Shown: in pieces, positions 35,911 through 46,036 of the stretch
How positions within the stretch are numbered: position 1 is the stretch's first letter
How the letters are laid out: every line of letters starts with the position of its first letter
Translations under genes and position numbers: made by a program
Assembly: GCA_022836615.1 (NCBI GenBank)
Contig: MU405211.1
Span: forward strand, 574,107 to 638,106
DNA: 64,000 nt
Source of the DNA: Annulohypoxylon bovei var. microspora
Taxonomy: Eukaryota > Ascomycota > Sordariomycetes > Xylariales > Hypoxylaceae
Reading direction: 5' to 3'
Notes under the pieces: model-generated
The model's input: the letters and a program-made list of their open reading frames with translations, nothing else
Told to the model about the DNA's origin: nothing
Databases searched by the model: none

Positions 35911-38900
35911 TTTGATATCCTGTTCGTCGCGATGAGGCGGCGGCGAACGTAAGGGTTGGTCTGGGGAGAGAGAAGAAGGAAGGAGTGAAAGGTCAGGCAG
36001 CGGTGGGCGATGACGATTGTTATCTACACCGATAAGATTGGTTAGGTAAGCAGATGTGGCGCAGCTTCATTCGCCACAAGTTTGTCGAGATTGCCGACGC
36101 TAACAGCCAGCGAATCTCCGAAGTGGGTCGGGAGAGAAAAAACTCCACTACAATTTTTATTTTCTTGCTTGCGTCCGCAATTATATTTTTTACTTCTTCA
36201 CAACTTTTATCTTCGTCCTTTGAAGCTTTCGCACTCCCGCGCCCATGTGAATATGGGCTTCTTTCTTCTTTTGACTGGCTTCTATTGATGCTTGATGAGC
36301 TTCTAGCCTAATTATGATGTAAGTTGCGACAATCATTCAGTCCTATTCCCTTGCTGTGACGAAGAAAAAATTTGAACAATCCAAATCTTACAACACAATG
36401 GGGATCTCGTCTTTGACGTACTCTGAGCAAATATTATTGGCATACAGCCATTGCGCGAGCATTGAGATAATCGGATAGCTAACCGAGTGCATAATAGATT
36501 ATTTCCCTTACTGATGTGGTGACTGTCATCCACAATTGGTTTTTCTACATAACAAAAGGTATGCACTATTTTCCATTTTCAAGTCTAGGACTCTGTCCAA
36601 CCCCATCGAGGAGTGATGAAGAAATCGACAAACCTAGGGAATTCCTCATTCCGAATACACTATGTAGAGTTGTTTTGTTTCAGCCTTGTCTGACCTCAAT
36701 ATCTATTCCATTATTTATTAGACGACAATTACTTGTTCACATGACTAACTCGTCTATTCGAATAGGTACATATACTCCAGTTACACACCTCTTTTCATAT
36801 TCACATGAGGATATCTTGAACGAACGGGCGGACATAAACGAACCCTCGTACCTTTTCTCGTTAACAAACAAGGCTTTACAAACCTTGTGGGAGGAGGACC
36901 ACGAGGGATTCTTGTTGAGAATTCGTCAACTGATTGTGTCTTGTCGACTTGATCTTGTAATTGCTATTGGCACTGAGACGTAGCTAACAGTTGTCGATAG
37001 GTAATACTTTGACTCTTCTCTATCTGTTATCGTTGCATATGATGAACATTATTCACACTGTTTGATCCTGTCCACTGGGCATGGAAATGAACATTATAAA
37101 CAAATCTGATTTAATGAGGTATGTCCATATCGACGATGGCTTTTGCGTGTTCGAAGCTAACATAAATAGCCTGATAGCTTTCAATTATACCTTGCTTGAT
37201 CTATACTAGGGTCAACGTAGCTAACTCGGTTATGCTAGGTAACATAAGTTTTGCGCATTTTGAATGAACATCCATATGTTTAGAAGGTTAGTCGATTTTT
37301 CTTATTTAAACAGAAGCCTTTCGGATGATACTTTTCTGCATAATGTCGGAGTTCTTCGTGACGAGACTTTTCCTATCACCTTGGAGAACTGAAGAGGCAG
37401 TGGAATATTGTTACTTAGCATTGCTTGATATGACAAGATGGCTGACGTTTCTACATTAGACATAATAGCCGTGCTTCGCAGTATAGGACGTAACCGTTCT
37501 AATTGCGTCCTCGGCTCTGAGAGTGCAGCTCTTAAGACAAGGACCTGTAAGATGTGGTTGTTTGAGACAGGGATATGTTAGGTATATATTTTTGAGCTTC
37601 ACTTGGATTTGAATATAATATTTTTCGACGGTGCCTTGATCTAGTGTTATCTCTACCAACATTCAAGTGATGTCGTTCAGTAAAGTCCTACAAATTACCA
37701 ATCCGCTAATGACTCGGAGCCGTGCTTAAGTGCGAGATGATCGGGTAGGAAGGTAGGATTTTCTGGGGAAGGTGGGTCGCACTACCAATAGCCGGGCCTG
37801 GAACTTGTCTCTCTGTTGCATCATAGACCCCACGTCGCTGACCCCTATCAACTCTTCCTGCTCTTACTATTGCAACTCCCCTGCGTAACAACCCCCCTAG
37901 GGGTCGGGATGATAAAAAGGCATAATTTAAAATGAATTGGGTCGTTCGATCTGATATGACTCGAATGACTCGAATGATCTTGGTTGGGGATGAGTTTATC
38001 TCATTTACAAGGAACGAATGTTCATCTGGTCAAACTCGTCAGGCACTGAACCACACTGAACCCCACACCTACTCCATTACCAGCATTGCTAGGGGTATCT
38101 CTTCGACGACGAAGTAGGTGGTGTCATGCTCGTGCCACTTATTAAGGCAGAGGCAAGTGTCGATCGAAGCACTCTGATTCGATCATCAATATATAAGCCT
38201 TCGCGATCTCCTTGTCTCGTTCGATGTTTCTTTGCGGGGTAGAGACGTGCGTGTACATCTCTCCCCTATCAAGGCAAGGATCAAGCTATACCTCACCTAT
38301 GACGCTTCTTCATTCCGCACGCAGAAGTACCCTGCACCGCGTCATGTATTAGAAACCGACCTCTCCGGATTGTCTTTTCTTTGTCACCATTTATCATAGA
38401 TACCGCTGAGTACATCGCCTATCAGGCTAGGGGTGCGCTAACTCGTACGATTCAAACATTGAACGGAGAGCTCTCCCCTAGCATCACCCCGATGGCCTAC
38501 CTTATTGGTGAAGTCATCAAGGGGACCTTTCCCCAATTTTTAGAGCCTGGCTCGCTGATCAATCAGTCCCAAAGGCTTACTTCGGACAATGGAAAGGTGC
38601 AGTAGCGTTGGCTGCATCTAACATACTATTGTAGCAGAGAGCTGCTACTGCTTATCTTAATGCAAGCTATTAGATGTGGGATTCTGCCGCCGTTCGATTA
38701 GAAAGGTCGTGTGGTCTATTGGGTACTCGAGCCTACATAAAGAGATCCCTACTCACCCTTCATTCTACTCCCACCTACTACATATGTCTTTTCTATTGTC
38801 TTGACATATTACAATTACCCAAAGTATCGCTTTGTGAAACCGCATCAATACCACGTAGACCACCACTAGTAACTATATCGACCTTCCCTCTAAGATTCGA

Positions 38901-38920
38901 AGTCGCGAGACAGGATCAAC
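35911..38920. other. Intergenic, 3 kb, including the upstream region of the CON-8-like gene
   Basis: No convincing gene was seen. Frames such as 36516-36983 (155 codons) and 38381-38605 lack family likeness. A TATA-like AATATATAAGCC is at about 38190, and the C/T-rich 38210-38370 region downstream may be the start of a long leader for the gene at 38921. Confidence 0.45.
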
Positions 38921-39274
38921 ATGGACAGCTCCAAAGGAAACAACCAAAGTCCATCAAGTCCCACCCGACGAAGGGTACGGCTTCCAAGTACACATCTCTG
39001 CTGACCGTTTCTAATATATCGTCTCCAGGGCTCCGGACCGGGCTTCGACGGCCTCATGAACCAGAAGCGCAACAGCGACAACATCACCATGGCTAGACGA
39101 GCGAGTCTTCACGACCAGAAGCCCCAGGCAGGCTTCTTCGGTCGGATGTGGAACGAGTGAGTCCTTCCCTCCATTGCCAACCCGCCTAATTCGGACACTC
39201 CATAAGAAAACGTTTTACTGACTTGCCATGAACTACCTAGCTTCACGCGCGGCTCTCAAAATCAGGCGAAGTAG
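38921..39274 (+). CDS. Small CON-8-like protein, three exons
   Basis: Exons are 38921-38974, 39029-39156 and 39241-39274, giving 71 residues. Introns are GTACGG...TCCAG (54 nt, branch TTCTAAT) and GTGAGT...CCTAG (84 nt); both junctions keep frame. The protein starts MDSSKGNNQSPSSPTRRR and continues GSGPGFDGLMNQKRNSDN, MARRASLHDQ and GFFGRMWNDFTRGSQ. The arrangement (Ser/Pro/Arg-rich start, GL.NQKRNS, ARRAS, GF.G..W...TRG) matches my memory of small fungal proteins annotated as conidiation-specific protein 8-like. RRAS is a protein kinase A-type site. The role is unknown; expression in sporulation is an inference from the family name only. No single open frame covers this gene, so simple ORF calling misses it. 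Confidence 0.75.
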
Positions 39275-40355
39275 ACTCGCCTAGCTCTACGAAGCATACA
39301 GGGTACAACTCATTGAACAGACAACTGAGATACACCCATGAACAGGACGGCATATGCATGACAATACTGAGTTTTCGGGGAGTTCCGTGCCGAGAGTAGG
39401 CCGGGTGTCGCCATCCAGATTGTGCGGAATAGACATGGAGACGTCTACGATGTTTGGCCAAGAATCCAGAGGGCTGGCGGCGTATGGTTGGTGTATAGGT
39501 TACTATTAAGTCCACATAACTACAGCATTATCACTATCACAACTTGAGAAGTCCAAAAACGTCTAGTTAAGCTCCATTGTAGAGTTCCAACAGTGAACAG
39601 CCTTCGTTCTAAGAATCGATTATCACGGGATAATATCGACTTCGGAATAGTTAGTTATATTTGTATATGTTGACCATTGATTACCTTAGTGCCAAAAAAC
39701 GTAGTTAAGTGATCACCTATGAATTTACACCGAAGCGATCGAAGTCAATCAAGTGGTTACGTCTGAAATCTGGGGATCACCATGCATTAACCTCACCATA
39801 CATAAACATGTCACAACACGCAAAAGTCAAACAGCAGTTGGGGGCAAGGCCTAGCTTGAATTTACGATATCCAGCTATTTACATGCAGAGACTCCATCGG
39901 CATCCCCACTTAGACAGAAATCCCCCACCAGTTGGCCCCCTTGCCAGATTTTCTTTTTTTTTTATAACCGATTTTCTTATTTTTGTCGGAGATATATAGG
40001 AACCTGCCCGATTCCCGACCGCGAGTAGACCACGAAACGGTCGTTTACGTTATGCCCGGATATGGCTTGTTTGCAGTCGAGCTGGGGGCCTTTGTGACAG
40101 TGCGGGCGAACCCGCGAACCTGTCCGCAGAGAGACGCGACCAGCCCAGCCCCAAGTCCACCGATGCACGCAGGGTACACGCAACCATGCCACGTGTGTTA
40201 CCTTACGTGCTTCGAGACCTTCTATCATCCTTCCAAAGCTAGTTCCCACGCCTCCGAGGGCTTCATACCGGCCTGGATAGACCCGGGCGCGGTATGAAAG
40301 AGGCAGATTATCAGCGTGGGACGGGTTCTCCTCGGCCTAGTCCGAGACGCTGGCT

Positions 40356-40435
40356 CCAGAGCAAAGTAGCTTCTGCCGAGGTTCGCAAAAGGGTCGAAGC
40401 ATTGATTCCCTGTGGGAAGAACCCTTTTGCTCTGG
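40356..40435. other. Overlapping, mutually exclusive inverted repeats
   Basis: CCAGAGCAAA (40356-40365) is the exact complement of TTTGCTCTGG (40426-40435). GCAAAAGGGT (40385-40394) is the exact complement of ACCCTTTTGC (40421-40430), with TTCCC/GGGAA (40406-40410/40414-40418) nested inside. The two long stems share bases 40426-40430, so they cannot form together. Confidence 0.5.
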
Positions 40436-41050
40436 CATATTGCTCTTACTATCGCGCTTATCTCTTTCAGAAAGAACCCAAGCAGATGGAGGTACACTCG
40501 ACCCAGACGAGAGGCTTAGATGGACGAAGCTAGAACGATACCTCATTAGGTATGCTGGTCTGCCCGTTATCCAGGCCTCATGGGGTCGCCACAAGATGCC
40601 GAAGTACAGATTGCCGACGCATCTTGGTCGTATCGATCAGCTCGACTGCGGAAAACTTTGAACAAAGAGGTACTCCGGATTCCGTTTCCCATTTGATTCC
40701 AACAAAGAAAAAAAATTCCCAGGAGCCGTTAATTGAACCAGCTAACTGGGTCGTGACATCGACTGGTATGGGTATACGAGGTCATATCATAACCGTCACC
40801 AACCACGATCGCAAAATCCGAGGAGCTTGGCGTTCCTCTAGCACCATGCCGCAACCAGATGCTAAGAAACAGTACAGGCCATGCATGAAATTCAAGCAAC
40901 AGAAACCACGATGTCAAGGAATTTACGAACAGTGTATGTTCGTCGTTACCGGGTGACAAGCAACTCTAGGATTTGTCCAGGAAAACAGCGAGTGAAAGCT
41001 TCGGTGTTTTGCGCCACAAATCCGAGTACGCAGTCATGTTGCCCGGTAAA

Positions 41051-41189
41051 ACATGGAGTTAGGATCCCTTCCTCCATGTATTCTCTGGGGAAGATAAGCC
41101 AGAGTGAAATGGAGCAGGCTCCCTGACTCCATTAAATTTCTCTAGATAATTGTGTCTAGAGTAATTTCTCCGGGTAAATATACCCAGAG
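41051..41189. repeat. Array of five consecutive stem-loops
   Basis: In 139 bp five inverted repeats follow one another: ACATGGAG/CTCCATGT (41051-41079), CTCTGG/CCAGAG (41083-41104), AATGGAG/CTCCATT (41108-41133, with GGAGC/GCTCC alternative inside), CTCTAGA/TCTAGAG (41140-41161) and CTCCGGGTA/TACCCAGAG (41168-41189, one mismatch). The second, fourth and fifth have the same layout: CTC, 15 variable bases, AGAG, followed by T(G/A)A, with the variable arm bases changed in a way that keeps pairing. Confidence 0.65.
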
Positions 41190-41534
41190 TAAGCAAGGCC
41201 GTTTATCGTCGTGCCTAGGACGAGACTCGTGGAGACTTACTTATTGCCGTGGATGGTATTAGTATGTGTCGATTACGATCCGATTCATTGATTAGAACCC
41301 ACGCAACATTGGCGCCTGATATTGTACCCAGAACTTAGAAAACGCCTCAAATGCTTGCTCGGATGAGGAATTAAGTTGCCGTGCCGTGACTATTCCCATA
41401 CAAGTATCTCCATTGATGCCAAGGTATTGTATCGTTAGCGTCGTGCGTACCGAATTGAACTTGACCGAACGTAGAAGTCCTCTAGATCGTATACCTAAGT
41501 ATTCAGGATGACTTGTAAGCTGACGTCTCGTCGT

Positions 41535-41562
41535 AGAGAGAGAGAGAGAGTGTGTGTGTGTG
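41535..41562. repeat. Compound microsatellite (AG)8(TG)6
   Basis: Eight AG units (41535-41550) are followed directly by six TG units (41551-41562). Confidence 0.95.
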
Positions 41563-41724
41563 TTAAAAAAGGAAGAATGCTTACCCAACATGACGAAGAA
41601 CGCCATCTACCTTCTATATGCCGGAAACTCAAGAATCGTAGAAAAATTCGTTATGTTCATACATCCCGTAGTAACCGTACATGCGTGGCTTTGTCCCTTG
41701 ATGCAACGCCGCCGCGCCAAGTTT

Positions 41725-41910
41725 GGCCTTTTATGGGTCATGCCTAGGACCAACCGTGACGCCACTATCAAATAGAATGTCGTGGCTACTAGAAGGCCTT
41801 TTTATTTTTTCGTCATGCCCAGGACCGTAAATGTCGGGAGTTCTCCATGTGTTCCACGACTATTGAGGGCCTTTTATCGTCTTGCCCAGGACGAACCATT
41901 GTCGGGCCGA
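41725..41910. repeat. Degenerate tandem repeat of about 70-73 bp
   Basis: Units start with GGCCTTTT(T)AT at 41725, 41795 and 41868. Each continues with TC(A/T)TGCC(T/C)AGGACC/G about 12-22 bases later, and the first two share a GTGGCTACTAGA / CCACGACTATTGA-like part near the end. A related single copy is at about 41207 (GGCCGTTTATCGTCGTGCCTAGGACG). The repeat is too decayed to assign to a family. Confidence 0.6.
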
Positions 41911-43671
41911 GGACAGTGACAAGATAAAGTCTCAAGTCATCTTCCGAGGCTCATTATTGGAACGGGAAGTCGTCAAGATCCGGGGTACGTTCGAATCGGT
42001 ATGTCTTGCAATAGTACATCTTGCCGAGTTATCTGTGTCTAATAGATAGGCAGGTATTCGAAATATTTGAAGGTCAGAGGCTTTCTAGATAGGCAATTAC
42101 CTATGCCTACTATCCTGGATTTCGGAAGTCATAGTAGTGAAAGGAGGTATCATATCGAGGGCTCGGAAGAAGCACTAGTACTCCTCAAACGAGCAGGACG
42201 AGTTAACTACGGATGAAGGTGATAGCGGGTTGAATATCATATTGATCAATGACTATCTATTTGACCCTAGTTGAAAAGGGGCGAGACGCGTAGGTGTTCA
42301 AGTTCAACTTTGGTGATTGCCGAAATTATTGAAGTTGTCAAGAGGATGGAAAGTAGAAGATAGGTAGATGATTGAATTTAAGATACGGCTGCCCGAGCTA
42401 CAAACAAGTATGTACCAATGCCTAAGTTATGGAGCTTATTAGGTAATCTGATGAGGTCTAGTTTGGCTTGCGGGGAATATATTTATCCGATCCCGGGTAG
42501 CTTTGCTCCACCACCGCTGCGGCTCAAATAACATGTGATCCACCCCCTGACGACGTCTGCTACCTAGTAGATACCTAGGTAGTAGGCATGTATAATCAAC
42601 AACTCATAACCCTCGATAGCATAGGAGATTATTTAATTCGAATGAAGCCTTCGCTTGCTTTTTGAGTTTGTTTGTTGTAAGTGTGATACTCCAAGTAAGG
42701 AGAATAGAAAGAGTTGTACTGGTACAGGTGCGTTTGCATTGGCAGAATAACAATTTTACGGTATGTCAATGTTGCACCAAATACTATTAAAAGGAGACGC
42801 ATCTAATGACGAAGGTGAATATATCCGAATGATACACGCTGCCTAGATTGTATTACCCGATATTGTACTGCATTGTCAAAAATGAGTAAGGGTAGGGAAC
42901 CGATGGCGGGTGGCAGATATACTGTACCCATAGCAACGGCATGGACTGACAGCTGTCGCCTACCAACACATTGAAGCTTATATAGCATAATAATGCTCCA
43001 GGTTTTTAACAAATGCATTGGCCTAGCGATTTAGCTGCTAGGTTTCCCACATTTGATGAGGCTGCGCTAAGTACTACTCCAACGTGGATTGATCCGGTCA
43101 CGCGCAATAGACTGGTCCCGGGCCCAGCCTAGACTGGTTGAGTCCTAGGTTTAGGCACTGAAGGGTCTCGATGATTTTTTTTTCTTTTTTAAAGGTCCCT
43201 TTTCGTTTCTACGAGTAGTTGCAGAGGGATCGAGACAATAGATGCCAGAGGTGCTAGGTTCGAGCCTCCTTTGTTACAATGGATGCCTTTTCTTTTCACT
43301 TATTTTCCGACCCTACCTATCTAAATAATATCGCACTGTTTCCCTTTTTCTCCTTCGGTGCCTTGAATATACGCATATTTTTCTTTGAAACGAATTCGAC
43401 GTTAACGACCCTTTACAATTCTGTACCTAAGCAATATTCACACAACCGCTTTTAAACTTACGATATTCTACATACATAATTCTTAAGTCAGCTTTATTGG
43501 CATTGGCTATCAAGCAGCGCAATTAATTACAGGTTTCACAATTCCAATACCCCTTTCAATAATAGACTGCCTTATCGAAAACTACCTAGGTTACCCATGA
43601 GTATCAGCTAGTTATGAGTTACCTGGTATGTAACATCCATTCCCCCCTTGAGAATGGTACCATCTTAATCG

Positions 43672-45045
43672 CTAGAAGCCCGAGTATTTTCCCAAGGACT
43701 CGAAACCCCTCATGAGAAATTCGTGAGAGGTAGAGGGCAACGTATTTACGTCTCTCATAACCTCTTCGATTATCTCACCTGATATTTCCACAGCGTCTGG
43801 TTTGGGCTTCCTGTCATTAGGGTATAAATGGGTTCGTACTGTTCCCCCAATCCATCCTTCCTGTACATGAAATCCGGTCTCCAACTTCTTCAGCAACTCT
43901 TCTACCCACGCACCCTGCTTCTCTCGTCGACCTGGCCGTTCGGCTATGTTCTCGTAATATGGCGGGCCTGGCTTAAACACGACAACTCGGTAGCCTAAGA
44001 CTTTGCCGCCCTTTTTGACTTTGGTTATGGATAGCATCATCCCCATTCGAAAGCAAGCTTTCTGCCAAGATATTGGAATGGGCCTGTCTTTCTCTGCCGC
44101 GTCCGCCACGATCTCGTCCTTCTCAAAGAACCAGGGGGTAAGGAGACCCATCACATTGTTCTTAACCCCATTTCCAGTCTTTTCGAATTCATTGTGTGCA
44201 TACTCGATGAACTCGTCGACGATGGCGTAGAAGCGAGATTTGTGTCCCGTAGGTTTGTACCATTCTTGACGTTTTTCGTGGGTGATAAATGCGATGGGAG
44301 CGAGGAAAAGTGAAGTCTTGGAATTGGGATTCGTCTCGACCAAAGACAGCCAGCAGAGAAACTTGCGAACAGTCAATGGGAGATCCTGATCATTAGGATA
44401 TAACGGGATATCTTCTTCGTACAGAGGGTGGTTGTTGTCAACGCCAAAGAGTGCCTTGCGAGTTTCGGTCTCGGCCATTATCGCAACATCAAGAGGGCCG
44501 AATTGGCTGGGAGGCCAGATGCGATCAGCCTTACGACCAATGGGAGGCTTTAGGCTAAGAGTCTTCCGTGTGGCGACAGTACTGTCAATCTCATCAATGA
44601 TTGCGATAGCACGATCGACGACGCTCACCAAATTTCCCAGTTTTGCAGTGACCCGGTCGGCCTTAGGGGATGGAGATGGATGCTCGGCTAAGTAGCGGCG
44701 GCGGGCGGTAATAAATAGATTCATGAGTTGCTCGATACGGGCAGGGGAGAAGGGTGCAGCTGAGTGTTCCGAATTCCAATTCGCGAGAATCAGATAATAG
44801 AAGGCTTTGTCGCCTCGGAGACGACGGTACACATCCTCAGCTCGAATGTAGAAGAGAAAGGCGAGGTTGACTCGGTCGATAATATGGTCTCGAGCCTCCT
44901 CTGAGGTGATGTCCATATCGTCCATATCGAACTTGACGAAGGGCCTGAGGATGCTGTCAGGTGCCCCGCACAATTCCTTGATCGACTCGAATATAAAACC
45001 GTCTAGACGGCCAACGGCCTTTCGCAGAACATTTGAAGGCCTCAT
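43672..45045 (-). CDS. Protein of unknown family
   Basis: An intronless gene of 457 codons runs from ATG at 45045 to TAA at 43674-43672. The composition and codon use look like a real fungal protein: mixed charged and hydrophobic residues, no low complexity, many Trp/Tyr/Phe. An alpha-helical N-terminal region (about 1-130) includes AFLFYIRAEDVYRRLRGDKAFYYL and the basic ARRRYLAEHPSPSPK; later conserved-looking blocks are WPPSQFGPLDVAIMAE, RKFLCWLSLVETNP and GLLTPWFFEKDEIV. No signal peptide, clear membrane span or catalytic motif was seen. It sits alone between a 4.4-kb repeat-bearing gap and a 1-kb gap. I do not recognise the family. Confidence 0.8.
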   Translation of the reverse strand: MRPSNVLRKAVGRLDGFIFESIKELCGAPDSILRPFVKFDMDDMDITSEEARDHIIDRVNLAFLFYIRAEDVYRRLRGDKAFYYLILANWNSEHSAAPFSPARIEQLMNLFITARRRYLAEHPSPSPKADRVTAKLGNLVSVVDRAIAIIDEIDSTVATRKTLSLKPPIGRKADRIWPPSQFGPLDVAIMAETETRKALFGVDNNHPLYEEDIPLYPNDQDLPLTVRKFLCWLSLVETNPNSKTSLFLAPIAFITHEKRQEWYKPTGHKSRFYAIVDEFIEYAHNEFEKTGNGVKNNVMGLLTPWFFEKDEIVADAAEKDRPIPISWQKACFRMGMMLSITKVKKGGKVLGYRVVVFKPGPPYYENIAERPGRREKQGAWVEELLKKLETGFHVQEGWIGGTVRTHLYPNDRKPKPDAVEISGEIIEEVMRDVNTLPSTSHEFLMRGFESLGKYSGF

Positions 45046-46036
45046 CGTGCTTGCCCTGGGGTTAGGAGTTAGGTTGGTTTAGTCAGACGGTGGTGTCTAG
45101 GTAAGTTATAACTAACTTACATTTTCCTTTTGAATAGATTTAGTGAGTCAATATCTAATAAGAAGAATTGGAGTCGTATCCAGAGTGGTTTGCATTGAGA
45201 GGCATTTGTACAATGACTGGCCTAATCGTTCTTAGACTTCGTCGATGATGGTGATGGGAAAGGTGATTTTCTCTATGACAAAAGCCAATAAGAAATTATC
45301 ATTATAATGGTAGATGTGGGAAACGAGGCTCGAAATATGATCTTTTTGGTAGAAAAATGACAAGAATTAGTACCATCAACCTTGGTTCTTGGTGCTCATG
45401 AATTTTCTGCGTGTGGGCGTTGAGGAGTGATGATTGTTTCGTATCTAATGCAGACGAATTTTGTCGGAACCGGAGCAGTTACGCGCGCTGCAACATACAC
45501 GCTCATGATGACTAGTATACTCTTGGTCACCTAGGAGACCCGGTACTAGGTCGATGTCACGAAAACCAGCCCTAGGGCCCATACCCAATCACTATAGTAA
45601 CAGGAATTTAACTTAAGGTACCTAGCCTTGGGAGTAGGAAATACGGGTGCTGGTGAATTTATTTATTTTATGTTTGGCAAGTGAATCGTGAGGGAGCCTT
45701 GGAGTAGCAAACTCCGTGATTCATTGCCTACTACCTAACCTACTAGCGAAATGATATTATATATCTAGGTACCCTGGTAGCTACCTCAAAATCTTTTGAA
45801 GTTTGATAATGATCTAGCTCTTGGTCACTTTATGTGTAATTACTTTACTGATATCATCCGTCCGGAGGACATTATAACTTTTATTCAAGGCTGTGGGTTT
45901 CTAAACCTACTGCAGTAGTAATTAATTCATGGATGGGTACTAGATCACAACAAAAAACAATTACAAGGTCTTCGATACGAATTAACAGTCAATCGTTGCT
46001 GATATTTTGACTATTTTTTGACTATTTTTAATAGAT
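45046..46036. other. Intergenic, 1 kb, AT-leaning
   Basis: The 5' flank of the 43672 gene and the 3' flank of the molybdenum cofactor sulfurase gene (both -). TATCTAGGTACCCTGGTAGCTACC at about 45764-45787 is a further TACCTAGGTA-type palindromic piece, given here only by position. No gene was seen. Confidence 0.5.

Larger units (their letters stand above)
39275..43671. other. Gene-free stretch of 4.4 kb with structured repeats
   Basis: No credible protein gene was found. About 40.0-40.7 kb is more GC-rich than its surroundings and has short overlapping frames on both strands. The stretch contains overlapping hairpins (40356-40435), a five-member stem-loop array (41051-41189), a compound microsatellite (41535-41562) and degenerate tandem repeats (41725-41910), each listed separately. 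Confidence 0.55.

Noticed and set aside
36516..36983. 155-codon + frame
   Set aside because: AT-rich chance composition with no recognisable motif and no plausible exon structure around it.
43235..43275. tRNA-like GGTTCGAGCC sequence
   Set aside because: Only three base pairs of a T-stem form and no acceptor, D or anticodon arms could be found upstream.
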